NCBI GenBank assembly: GCA_024696725.1
Contig: JAILGO010000124.1
Location: 1 to 22,411 of the forward strand
DNA length: 22,411 nt
Origin: Eubacterium sp.
GTDB taxonomy: Bacteria > Bacillota > Clostridia > Oscillospirales > Acutalibacteraceae
Reading direction: 5' to 3'
The notes under the pieces are model-generated. The model searched no databases, had not been told where the DNA came from, and saw only the letters and a program-made list of their open reading frames with translations. The translations under genes and the position numbers were made by a program. Below, in pieces: positions 1-7,059 of the stretch. Numbering within the stretch: position 1 is the stretch's first letter; every line of letters starts with the position of its first letter.

Positions 1-2214
1 TATATCCGTACTGTTTTCAATAAAATATTTAAGCGCGCTGAAACGCTTTGCCTTCTTATCGTTAGATACCATTTTTTCTATGTTCTGCTCGCTGCCGATA
101 ATCACGATTAGCTGCTTCGCTCTCGTAAGCGCGGTATAGAACAGATTACGGTAAGAGAGAAGCTCGGGAGTTGCTACTACGGGCATTACAACCGCGGGAA
201 ATTCGCTTCCCTGACTCTTATGAACAGTCATAGCATAAGCAAGCTCAAGCTCTCTTACGCTCTCAAACGAATAGAGCGCCTCTTTATCGTCATACATAAC
301 GGTTATAACGTTATCGGCGGAGTTAATCGTTTTAAGAATACCTATATCGCCGTTAAAAACGCCCTGTCCCGTATCGCTTCCCTTAAACCACGGCACGTCA
401 TAATTATTCTTTATCTGCATTACTCTGTCGCCCTCGCGGAGAGTATAACCCTTATAGTGAAGCTCTCTCTTTTCGGGGGCGGGAGGATTAAGCACCTGCT
501 GAAGACTGGCGTTCAGGTTCTGAGTACCCGCCTCGCCCTGCTTACTCGGGCAAAGCACCTGAATATCGCTCATAGGTAAAAGACCGTAGCTCTCGGGGAG
601 ACGGTGAGCGACAAGAGAAATCACCTTTTTAGCGACATTGTATTTATTGACCTCTTTCATAAGAAAGAAATCCGAATCCGCGGAATTATCAATAACCGGC
701 ATTTCGCCCTTTACGACCCGATGGGCGTTAGTTACTATACGGCTTTTCATAGCCTGACGGAAAATCTTATCAAGCGTAATGACGCTTATAACGCCGCTTT
801 CGGTTAAGTCCTTCAGCACGTTTCCTGCGCCGACGGGCGGAAGCTGGTCCTTATCCCCTACCATAATAAGACGACAGTGAACCGGCATCGCCTCAAGCAG
901 AGCCGAAAACAGAGTAATATCGACCATAGAGAGCTCGTCAACTATTACCGCGTCGCACTCAAGAGGATTTCTCATATTATGCACAAAGGTCGGCGTTTCT
1001 CCGTTTTCTTTAAACTCAACCTCTAAAAGACGGTGAATCGTTTTAGCCTCGTAGCCGGTAAGCTCCTGCATTCTCTGAGCCGCTCTTCCCGTCGGAGCCG
1101 TTAGCGCGACCTCAAGTCCGCGGCTTTTCATAAGGGTAATTATACCCTTTACGGTAGTAGTTTTACCCGTACCGGGACCGCCGGTAAGAATAAGCAGTCC
1201 TTTCTTTACCGCGATTTCAATGGCCTCGCGCTGTTTTTCGTCGAATTCAATTCCGTTAGCCTCTTCAAACGCCGAAATCTCAGAGCCGAAGATTACATTC
1301 TCTCTCGGCGGATAGCTTACGAGAGTTTTAATTCTGTCGGCTACCGAAGCCTCCGCGTTATAAATATCAGGCAGGAAAAGATAAGGCTTTCCCCTGACCT
1401 CTTTTTCAATAATCACATTAGCGTCAATAGCGTTATCGAGGATAATATCTATATAATCGTCCCCGCAGCCGAGAAGCTCCTTAGCGGGCGTAAATATCTT
1501 ATTACGGGGAATACAGGTATGACCGTTACCGAGGTTATGGCGAAGAATATGAACTATTCCCGCCTGCGCGCGGTAATCGTAGGGCGGCGCCTCGTCGAGC
1601 CTTGAAGCTATGTCGTCAGCCTTGTCAAAGTCAACGCCTTTTACAATACCTATAAGCGCGTAGGGATTCTCACGCACGATATCGAGGGTCTCGCCCTTGA
1701 AGATACCGTAGGCTTTAATCGCCTCGTTCTGAGTCATACCGAGAGAGGTAAGCTCCATAAGCATTTCCCTTGCGGCAAACTGCATCCTGAAATTCTCCGA
1801 AATCTTAAGCGCCTTGGTTTTTGTAATACCTTTGATTTCGGCAAGACGCTCGGGCTCGTTTTCCATAACGTTAAAGGTATCGGAGCCGAAGCGTTCAACG
1901 ATTTTTGCGGCGGTAGCCTCTCTCACGCCGCGAATTATTCCCGACGAGAGATAACGAAGAATACCTCCCGCGTCCGCAGGAAGCATAATATGTACCGTTT
2001 CTGCCTTGAACTGTCTTCCGAAAGACGGATGAAAATCCCAGACGCCGTTAAATTCAGCCTCGCAGCCGATTGCAAGCTCACCGATTGCACCGACAACGGT
2101 TACCGCTTCCTCGCCCGTATTGATTTCCGCAACGCAGAAGCCCGTATCCTCGTTAAAGAAGCTGACATCCTCAACGGTTCCTTTTAACTTTTCGAGTACA
2201 ACTTCGTTTTCCAT
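1..2214 (-). CDS. recD2: RecD2-type ATP-dependent DNA helicase, C-terminus cut by window edge
   Basis: SF1B 5'-3' DNA helicase of the RecD2 (YrrC/RecD-like) family, which acts in DNA repair without RecBC. My own translation of the minus strand stays open for all 738 codons with no in-frame stop. It shows an N-terminal domain starting LKGTVEDVSFFNEDTGF, helix-hairpin-helix-like segments (around residues 90-180), Walker A GGPGTGKTTT (345-354), motif II DELSM (426-430), motif III VGDKDQLPPVG, motif V TVHKSQGSEF (near 660) and motif VI YTALTRAKQLIVI (near 690). Family members are about 740-800 residues, so only a short C-terminal tail should be missing. The ATG at 2214 is the only plausible start, because the conserved domain begins ten codons later with no in-frame alternative between. 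There is no SD; see the promoter entry. It lies downstream of the tuf terminator, so it is a separate unit. Confidence 0.93.
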   Translation of the reverse strand, partial: MENEVVLEKLKGTVEDVSFFNEDTGFCVAEINTGEEAVTVVGAIGELAIGCEAEFNGVWDFHPSFGRQFKAETVHIMLPADAGGILRYLSSGIIRGVREATAAKIVERFGSDTFNVMENEPERLAEIKGITKTKALKISENFRMQFAAREMLMELTSLGMTQNEAIKAYGIFKGETLDIVRENPYALIGIVKGVDFDKADDIASRLDEAPPYDYRAQAGIVHILRHNLGNGHTCIPRNKIFTPAKELLGCGDDYIDIILDNAIDANVIIEKEVRGKPYLFLPDIYNAEASVADRIKTLVSYPPRENVIFGSEISAFEEANGIEFDEKQREAIEIAVKKGLLILTGGPGTGKTTTVKGIITLMKSRGLEVALTAPTGRAAQRMQELTGYEAKTIHRLLEVEFKENGETPTFVHNMRNPLECDAVIVDELSMVDITLFSALLEAMPVHCRLIMVGDKDQLPPVGAGNVLKDLTESGVISVITLDKIFRQAMKSRIVTNAHRVVKGEMPVIDNSADSDFFLMKEVNKYNVAKKVISLVAHRLPESYGLLPMSDIQVLCPSKQGEAGTQNLNASLQQVLNPPAPEKRELHYKGYTLREGDRVMQIKNNYDVPWFKGSDTGQGVFNGDIGILKTINSADNVITVMYDDKEALYSFESVRELELAYAMTVHKSQGSEFPAVVMPVVATPELLSYRNLFYTALTRAKQLIVIIGSEQNIEKMVSNDKKAKRFSALKYFIENSTDI

Positions 2215-2221
2215 AAGATTT

Positions 2222-2249
2222 ATTATAACATAAACAGAGATTATTGCAA
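2222..2249 (-). promoter_or_regulatory. recD2 promoter, apparently giving a leaderless mRNA
   Basis: On the minus strand TTGCAA (2249-2244), a 16-nt spacer and TATAAT (2227-2222), with an extended -10 TG (TGT before TATAAT). Only seven bases separate the -10 box from the recD2 ATG at 2214. Standard sigma-A spacing puts transcription start at 2215 or 2214, so little or no 5' UTR is left, and no SD is visible. Confidence 0.7.
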
Positions 2250-2250
2250 C

Positions 2251-2279
2251 AAAAAAAGGACTGCAAAAGCAGTCCTTTT
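2251..2279 (-). terminator. Rho-independent terminator after tuf
   Basis: Minus-strand stem GGACTGC (2275-2269), loop TTTT, GCAGTCC (2264-2258), followed by seven T (2257-2251). The flanking A and T runs extend the stem by up to four A-T pairs. It starts 13 bases after the tuf stop codon and separates tuf from recD2. Confidence 0.92.
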
Positions 2280-2292
2280 AATATCAGTTAAA

Positions 2293-3486
2293 TTACTCCT
2301 CGATAGCGATAACAACGCCTGAACCTACGGTTCTGCCGCCTTCACGAATAGCGAAACGAAGTCCGTTTTCGATAGCGATAGGAGTGATAAGCTCAACGTT
2401 CATATCAACATTATCGCCGGGCATACACATCTCTGTTCCCTCGGGAAGAGAGATAACGCCTGTAACGTCAGTTGTTCTGAAATAGAACTGAGGACGATAG
2501 TTGTTGAAGAAAGGAGTATGACGGCCACCCTCGTCCTTAGAAAGAACGTATACCTGGCCTGTGAACTTGGTGTGAGGCTTGATTGAACCCGGCTGAGCGA
2601 GAACCTGGCCTCTTCTGATTTCAGTTCTCTGAACGCCACGAAGGAGACAACCGATGTTGTCGCCTGCCTCAGCGTAGTCGAGAATCTTTCTGAACATCTC
2701 GATACCTGTGCAAACAGTAGTTCTTGTTTCGTCTTCAAGACCAACCATTTCTACCTGGTCGTTTGTATTAAGCTTACCTCTTTCAACTCTACCGGTAGCA
2801 ACTGTACCACGACCTGTGATAGTGAATACGTCCTCAACAGGCATAAGGAAAGGAAGGTCAGACTTACGGTCGGGAGTAGGAATATAATCGTCAACAGCGT
2901 CCATGAGCTCAGCGATGCAAGCGCAAGCGGGGTCATCAATGCTGTCAGCCTCAAGAGCCTTAAGAGCAGAACCCTTGATAATCGGGCAATCCTCGTCAAA
3001 CTCATATTCAGCAAGAGTTTCACGTACTTCCATTTCAACGAGTTCGATAAGTTCGTCGTCGTCAACCTGGTCAGTCTTGTTAAGGAATACGATAATTGCC
3101 GGAACGCCTACCTGGCGAGCAAGGAGAAGGTGCTCCTTAGTCTGAGCCATAGGACCGTCAGTAGCAGCGATAACAAGGATAGCGCCGTCCATCTGAGCAG
3201 CACCGGTAATCATGTTCTTGATATAGTCAGCGTGGCCCGGGCAGTCAACGTGAGCATAGTGACGCTTATCAGTCTCATACTCAACGTGAGCGGTGTTAAT
3301 AGTAATACCACGTTCTCTCTCTTCGGGAGCCTTATCAATGTTCTCATAAGCTTCGAACTTAGCATAGCCCTTAGCTGCAAGGAACTTAGTGATAGCTGCT
3401 GTAAGAGTGGTCTTACCATGGTCAACGTGACCGATTGTACCAATATTTACGTGCGGTTTGGTACGATTAAAATGTTCTTTTGCCAT
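2293..3486 (-). CDS. tuf: Translation elongation factor Tu
   Basis: EF-Tu GTPase that delivers aminoacyl-tRNA to the ribosomal A site. The 397 residues are normal length. The GTPase domain is intact: P-loop GHVDHGKTT (residues 19-27), effector region [13 protein letters not shown] (near 81) and NKTD (near 136). The last motif carries Thr where E. coli has Cys, a variation I know from other bacteria. Beta-barrel domains II and III follow, ending [10 protein letters not shown]. The start is fixed by AAGGAGG eight bases upstream of the ATG. It is last in the rpsL-rpsG-fusA-tuf series, with its own promoter in the 97-bp gap behind fusA and a terminator behind it. It is the only tuf in this window; whether a second exists elsewhere cannot be judged. 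Confidence 0.99.
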   Translation of the reverse strand: MAKEHFNRTKPHVNIGTIGHVDHGKTTLTAAITKFLAAKGYAKFEAYENIDKAPEERERGITINTAHVEYETDKRHYAHVDCPGHADYIKNMITGAAQMDGAILVIAATDGPMAQTKEHLLLARQVGVPAIIVFLNKTDQVDDDELIELVEMEVRETLAEYEFDEDCPIIKGSALKALEADSIDDPACACIAELMDAVDDYIPTPDRKSDLPFLMPVEDVFTITGRGTVATGRVERGKLNTNDQVEMVGLEDETRTTVCTGIEMFRKILDYAEAGDNIGCLLRGVQRTEIRRGQVLAQPGSIKPHTKFTGQVYVLSKDEGGRHTPFFNNYRPQFYFRTTDVTGVISLPEGTEMCMPGDNVDMNVELITPIAIENGLRFAIREGGRTVGSGVVIAIEE

Positions 3487-3531
3487 TGGAATTTCCTCCT
3501 TAAAATTTACAAATACAAAATTGTCATTGAT

Positions 3532-3560
3532 ATTTTACCAAATACTTATAGAAATATCAA
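3532..3560 (-). promoter_or_regulatory. tuf-specific promoter between fusA and tuf
   Basis: Minus-strand TTGATA (3560-3555), 17-nt spacer, TAAAAT (3537-3532), with TGG immediately before the -10 (extended -10). Predicted start near 3525 gives a 5' UTR of about 39 nt with a strong SD. It would let tuf be expressed above the rest of the str operon. Confidence 0.75.
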
Positions 3561-3583
3561 GCATTTTTTAAAAATATTGAATA

Positions 3584-5695
3584 TTAGTCTCTCTTTGAAC
3601 GGTCATTAACGATTTTTTCGGCTATTGACTTCGGAACGGGCTCGTAGCCTTCGGGTTCCATAGTGTACTGACCTCTTCCCTGAGTCTTGGAACGAAGGTC
3701 GTTTACATAACCGAACATCTCGGAAAGCGGAACGCGGGAGTTAATCTGCTTAACGCCGCCTATTCTGTCTTCCATACCGCTAATCTGTCCGCGTCTTGAG
3801 TTGAGGTCGCCGATTACGTCGCCCATATAATTTTCAGGTACGATTACCGTTACCTTCATCATAGGCTCGAGAATAATCGGGTCAGCCTTCTTTGCAGCTT
3901 CCTTGAAAGCCATCGAACCGGCAATCTTGAAAGCCATTTCAGAGGAGTCAACCTCGTGATATGAGCCGTCGTAAAGCTCGACTCTTACGTCTACTACGGG
4001 ATATCCTGCGAGAATACCGCTCTTCATAGCTGCCTGAATACCTGCGTCAACAGCGGGAATGTATTCCTTAGGAATAGCGCCGCCGACAATCTGGTTTTCA
4101 AATTCGTAGCCCTTGCCGATACCGTTTTCGTCAACGTTCGGGAAGAGACGGATTTTAACGTGACCGTACTGACCGGAGCCGCCCGTCTGTTTTTTATATC
4201 TGAGGTCGGACATACTTTCAGCCTGAATAGTTTCTTTATAAGCAACCTGAGGCGCGCCGATATTAGCTTCAACCTTAAATTCACGAAGAAGTCTGTCTAC
4301 GATAATTTCAAGGTGGAGCTCGCCCATACCGGCGATAATAGTCTGGCCTGTTTCCTCGTCGGTATAAGCCTTAAAGGTCGGGTCCTCTTCAGCGAGCTTT
4401 GCAAGAGCAATACCCATCTTTTCCTGACCTGCCTTTGTTTTAGGCTCGATAGCAACACGGATAACGGGGTCCGGGAAGTTCATACTTTCAAGTATAATCG
4501 GGTGTTTTTCGTCGCAGAGAGTATCGCCCGTCGTAGTATTCTTTAAACCTACTGCGGCTGCAATATCTCCCGCGTAACACTCGGGGATATCCTCACGGTG
4601 ATTTGCGTGCATCTGAAGAATTCTTCCCATTCTTTCACGGTTGTCCTTTACTGAGTTATAGCAAGTAACACCTGCAACCGCAACACCTGAGTAAACTCTA
4701 AAATAACAGATTTTTCCGACGTATGGGTCTGTCGCAATCTTGAACGCGAGAGCAGCAAACGGCTCGTCGTCGGACGAATGGCGCTCTTCCTCTTTATCGG
4801 TATAGGGATTAATACCCTTAATCGACTGAATATCGGTAGGAGCGGGCATATAATCAACGATTGCGTCAAGCAGCGGCTGAACGCCCATATTTCTGTACGC
4901 CGTACCGCAGCAAATCGGAACCATTGTTCCGGCGATAGTAGACTTACGGATGTACTTTTTGATATCGTCGACGGAAATAGCTTCCTCGCCCTCTTCAAAA
5001 TACTTCTCCATAAGCTCTTCGTCCTGCTCGACAATGTGTTCGATGAGCTGACTTCTGAATTCTGCTGCCTTTTCCTGCATTTCGGGACGGATTTCGCGAA
5101 TCTCAAACTTCTGTCCGTTATTCTTATCGGGTTCAATATACACGATTTCGTGATTCTCAACAAGGTCGACAATACCCTCGAAGGTATCCTCGCTTCCGAT
5201 AGGAAGCTGAATCGGGAGCGCATTGCACTGGAAACGGTCCAGTACCATTTCATAAACGTTATAGAAATCCGCACCCATAATATCCATCTTGTTTACGAAT
5301 ATCATTCTCGGTACATTGTATTCGTCAGCCTGACGCCATACGGTTTCAGACTGAGGCTCTACGCCGCCCTTTGCGCAAAGTACGGTTACGGAACCGTCAA
5401 GCACGCGAAGCGAGCGCTGTACCTCTACCGTAAAGTCAACGTGACCCGGAGTATCAATAATATTAATTCTGTGGTCCTTCCAGAAACAAGTTGTAGCGGC
5501 TGAAGTGATAGTAATACCTCTCTCCTGCTCCTGCTCCATCCAGTCCATAGTTGCGGCGCCGTCATGAGTCTCGCCGAGCTTATGGTTAATACCGGTATAA
5601 TAGAGAATACGCTCAGTCGTCGTGGTTTTACCGGCGTCGATATGAGCCATAATTCCTATATTTCTTGTCTCTGCTAATGATACTTTTCTTGGCAT
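3584..5695 (-). CDS. fusA: Translation elongation factor G
   Basis: EF-G, the GTPase that drives ribosomal translocation and helps recycle ribosomes. At 703 residues it is full length. The G domain shows P-loop AHIDAGKTT (residues 17-25), [18 protein letters not shown] (near 83) and NKMD (near 137). Domain II, domain III, domain IV (GGSGQYGHV segment) and domain V ([10 protein letters not shown]) follow, so it is the canonical elongation paralogue. The start at 5695 has AAAGG ten bases upstream. A second ATG at 5703 is out of frame and only two bases from the same SD; its frame stops after nine codons. The 126-bp gap from rpsG is rich in RNA structure (separate entry). The gene is flanked by rpsG and tuf in the conserved str order. 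Confidence 0.99.
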   Translation of the reverse strand: MPRKVSLAETRNIGIMAHIDAGKTTTTERILYYTGINHKLGETHDGAATMDWMEQEQERGITITSAATTCFWKDHRINIIDTPGHVDFTVEVQRSLRVLDGSVTVLCAKGGVEPQSETVWRQADEYNVPRMIFVNKMDIMGADFYNVYEMVLDRFQCNALPIQLPIGSEDTFEGIVDLVENHEIVYIEPDKNNGQKFEIREIRPEMQEKAAEFRSQLIEHIVEQDEELMEKYFEEGEEAISVDDIKKYIRKSTIAGTMVPICCGTAYRNMGVQPLLDAIVDYMPAPTDIQSIKGINPYTDKEEERHSSDDEPFAALAFKIATDPYVGKICYFRVYSGVAVAGVTCYNSVKDNRERMGRILQMHANHREDIPECYAGDIAAAVGLKNTTTGDTLCDEKHPIILESMNFPDPVIRVAIEPKTKAGQEKMGIALAKLAEEDPTFKAYTDEETGQTIIAGMGELHLEIIVDRLLREFKVEANIGAPQVAYKETIQAESMSDLRYKKQTGGSGQYGHVKIRLFPNVDENGIGKGYEFENQIVGGAIPKEYIPAVDAGIQAAMKSGILAGYPVVDVRVELYDGSYHEVDSSEMAFKIAGSMAFKEAAKKADPIILEPMMKVTVIVPENYMGDVIGDLNSRRGQISGMEDRIGGVKQINSRVPLSEMFGYVNDLRSKTQGRGQYTMEPEGYEPVPKSIAEKIVNDRSKRD

Positions 5696-5705
5696 ATATT
5701 CATTG

Positions 5706-5793
5706 CCTTTCTGCCCACAAGAATAGCAGAAATGCGTATAACTCTACCTGTGGGCGAATAGAGAATCCGCGCATTTCCGTCCGCACAATGCGG
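5706..5793 (-). promoter_or_regulatory. Structured rpsG-fusA intercistronic RNA with possible pseudoknot at the fusA SD
   Basis: Read on the mRNA, a small hairpin (CCGCA/TGCGG, 5793-5781) is followed by a long hairpin. Its outer stem is GAAATGCG (5777-5770) with CGCATTTC (5736-5729), its inner stem is CTCTA (5763-5759) with TAGAG (5746-5742), and it has a 12-nt loop. In that loop GCCCACA (5755-5749) is perfectly complementary to TGTGGGC (5719-5713), which ends two bases before the SD AAAGG (5710-5706). The pairing could fold as a pseudoknot or compete with the hairpin; either would affect ribosome access to fusA. In E. coli, S7 represses downstream str-operon cistrons through an intercistronic mRNA site, so S7 is a natural candidate ligand. 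That link is inference. Confidence 0.5.
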
Positions 5794-5821
5794 AAAAACA
5801 GCATATATAAAAGTAGTAAGA

Positions 5822-6292
5822 TTAATATCTGAAATGTGCAAAAGCCTTGTTTGCCTCTGCCATTCTGTGTGTATCGTCACACTTCTTAACAGCACCGCCG
5901 GTAGAGTTTGCAGCGTCCATAATCTCTGCTGCAAGGCGCTCCTTCATAGTCCTTTCGGACCTTGCGCGGGCAAATGCCGTTATCCATCTGAGGCCGAGAG
6001 TCTGTCTTCTTTCGGGACGAACCTCAAGCGGTACCTGATAGGTAGCGCCGCCGATACGTCTTGCCTTTACTTCAAGTACAGGCATAACATTCTCCATAGC
6101 TGCCTCAAATACTTCGATGGGATCCTTACCTGTTTTTTCCTCTATGATGCTGAACGCACCGTAAACAATCTTCTGGGCAACACCCTTCTTACCATCAAGC
6201 ATAATGTTGTTGATAAGGCGGGTAACAACCTTTGAATTGTAAAGCGGATCAGGTAATACATCACGCTTAGCGATTTGACCTCTTCTTGGCAT
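5822..6292 (-). CDS. rpsG: 30S ribosomal protein S7
   Basis: S7 is a primary 16S rRNA-binding protein that organises the 30S head and lies near the E site. The 156 residues match the usual bacterial length. Typical landmarks are [16 protein letters not shown] at the N-terminus, [10 protein letters not shown] (near 29), [16 protein letters not shown] (near 80), [20 protein letters not shown] (near 101) and the C-terminal [20 protein letters not shown]. The start at 6292 has AAGGAGG nine bases upstream. In E. coli the family doubles as the str-operon autorepressor, which is relevant to the structured gaps on both sides of this gene. Confidence 0.99.
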   Translation of the reverse strand: MPRRGQIAKRDVLPDPLYNSKVVTRLINNIMLDGKKGVAQKIVYGAFSIIEEKTGKDPIEVFEAAMENVMPVLEVKARRIGGATYQVPLEVRPERRQTLGLRWITAFARARSERTMKERLAAEIMDAANSTGGAVKKCDDTHRMAEANKAFAHFRY

Positions 6293-6365
6293 CTTCGCTT
6301 CCCTCCTTCATTAATAGTTAGATGAGTTCATAGGTACTCGGTTTTTCCGTGGAGCCAACAAAAAG

Positions 6366-6394
6366 TCTACGCCGAATATATATAGGTATAAACT
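6366..6394 (-). promoter_or_regulatory. Hairpin in the rpsL-rpsG spacer, possible S7-responsive site
   Basis: In the 125-bp spacer the mRNA carries GTTTATACC (6394-6386) and GGCGTAGAC (6374-6366), which pair at eight of nine positions (two G-U wobbles) around an 11-nt AU-rich loop. No T-run follows, so it is not a terminator. The position matches the S7 target in the E. coli str mRNA, but I see no sequence match that proves the same function. Confidence 0.35.
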
Positions 6395-6417
6395 ATTGTC
6401 AGTCCGTTTTTGGTTTT

Positions 6418-6834
6418 TTACTTTTTCTTAGGTCTCTTAGCACCGTACTTTGAACGGCTCTGCATTCTGCCTGTTACGCCCTGGGTATCAAGCGTACCGC
6501 GGATGATGTGGTAACGCACACCGGGAAGGTCCTTAACACGACCGCCCCTTACCATAACAACAGAGTGCTCCTGAAGATTATGACCCTCGCCGGGAATGTA
6601 AGCAGAAACTTCCATACCGTTAGTAAGACGAACTCTGGCAATCTTACGGAGAGCTGAGTTAGGCTTCTTAGGTGTAGCTGTCTTAACTGCTGTGCATACG
6701 CCGCGCTTCTGAGGCGAAGCGTTATCAGTCATAATGTTCTTCTTGGTGTTGAGTCCCTTTAAAAGTGCAGGCGCCTTCGCCTTCTTTTCAAGTGACTTAC
6801 GACCTGTTCTTACAAGCTGATTAAAGGTAGGCAA
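6418..6834 (-). CDS. rpsL: 30S ribosomal protein S12 (TTG start)
   Basis: S12 sits at the decoding centre of the 30S subunit and affects accuracy and streptomycin response. Conserved segments are [24 protein letters not shown] (with the lysine that commonly mutates in streptomycin resistance still Lys), [12 protein letters not shown] and [13 protein letters not shown], with a basic tail [11 protein letters not shown] place the start at TTG 6834 (MPTFNQLVR), giving 138 residues, the length I recall for Bacillus S12. The in-frame ATG at 6852 is the first codon of ATGAAAGGAGAT, so the SD AAAGGAG would lie inside the coding frame, and that ATG has no SD of its own. AAAGGAG is eight bases from the TTG. 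It is the first gene of the str operon behind a long structured leader. Confidence 0.97.
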   Translation of the reverse strand: MPTFNQLVRTGRKSLEKKAKAPALLKGLNTKKNIMTDNASPQKRGVCTAVKTATPKKPNSALRKIARVRLTNGMEVSAYIPGEGHNLQEHSVVMVRGGRVKDLPGVRYHIIRGTLDTQGVTGRMQSRSKYGAKRPKKK

Positions 6835-6857
6835 TAGTTTATCTCCTTTCATTAATA

Positions 6858-6990
6858 TTTATACGCCGTGCGTATAAAGAGAGCTGTTACTTAATAACCC
6901 TTTTTATACGCACGCCGAGGAGTGCAGAGGACTGCACTCCATTGGCGTTTTGTACAAATTATTCAGCAAAATTTTGTAAGAATTGCTGAA
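6858..6990 (-). promoter_or_regulatory. Structured str-operon 5' leader with mutually exclusive stems
   Basis: From the predicted start near 7005 to rpsL the leader is about 170 nt. In mRNA order it has: hairpin 1, TTCAGCAA (6990-6983) with TTGCTGAA (6969-6962); hairpin 2, GGAGTGCAG (6940-6932), loop TCCT, CTGCACTCC (6927-6919), extended by an ACGCC/GGCGT stem; and a 12-bp stem 3, CGTGCGTATAAA (6914-6903) with TTTATACGCACG (6878-6867). The 3' arm of stem 3 can instead pair with the next nine bases, GCGTATAAA (6866-6858), in a 9-bp hairpin with a 3-nt loop. No stem is followed by a T-run. The design suggests translational or processing control rather than attenuation. Confidence 0.55.
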
Positions 6991-7011
6991 GTCATACTGA
7001 CACGGTTACGT

Positions 7012-7041
7012 ATTATAGCATTATAATACATAATTTGTCAA
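7012..7041 (-). promoter_or_regulatory. str operon promoter (upstream of rpsL)
   Basis: Minus-strand TTGACA (7041-7036), 18-nt spacer, consensus TATAAT (7017-7012) with TGC before it (extended -10). It lies 18 bp after the rpoC stop, with no terminator between, so rpoC read-through probably adds to transcription from this promoter. Confidence 0.8.
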
Positions 7042-7059
7042 GAACAATTTTATACGAAA

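Noticed and set aside
220..807. Small plus-strand frames at the left edge
   Set aside because: They are antisense to the uninterrupted recD2 frame with all helicase motifs and have no SD or recognisable family.
5674..5703. Nine-codon reading frame from ATG 5703 overlapping the fusA start
   Set aside because: The ATG is only two bases from the SD, which is too close, whereas the fusA ATG is at ten bases. A start-overlap control peptide is possible but unsupported.
6378..6406. Possible promoter CTGACA-N16-TATATT before rpsG
   Set aside because: Weak -35, short spacer, and it lies in an AT-rich hairpin inside a tightly linked operon.
6919..6940. Terminator between rpoC and rpsL
   Set aside because: A strong 9-bp stem, but the bases after it on the minus strand (TCGGCGTGCG) contain no T-run.
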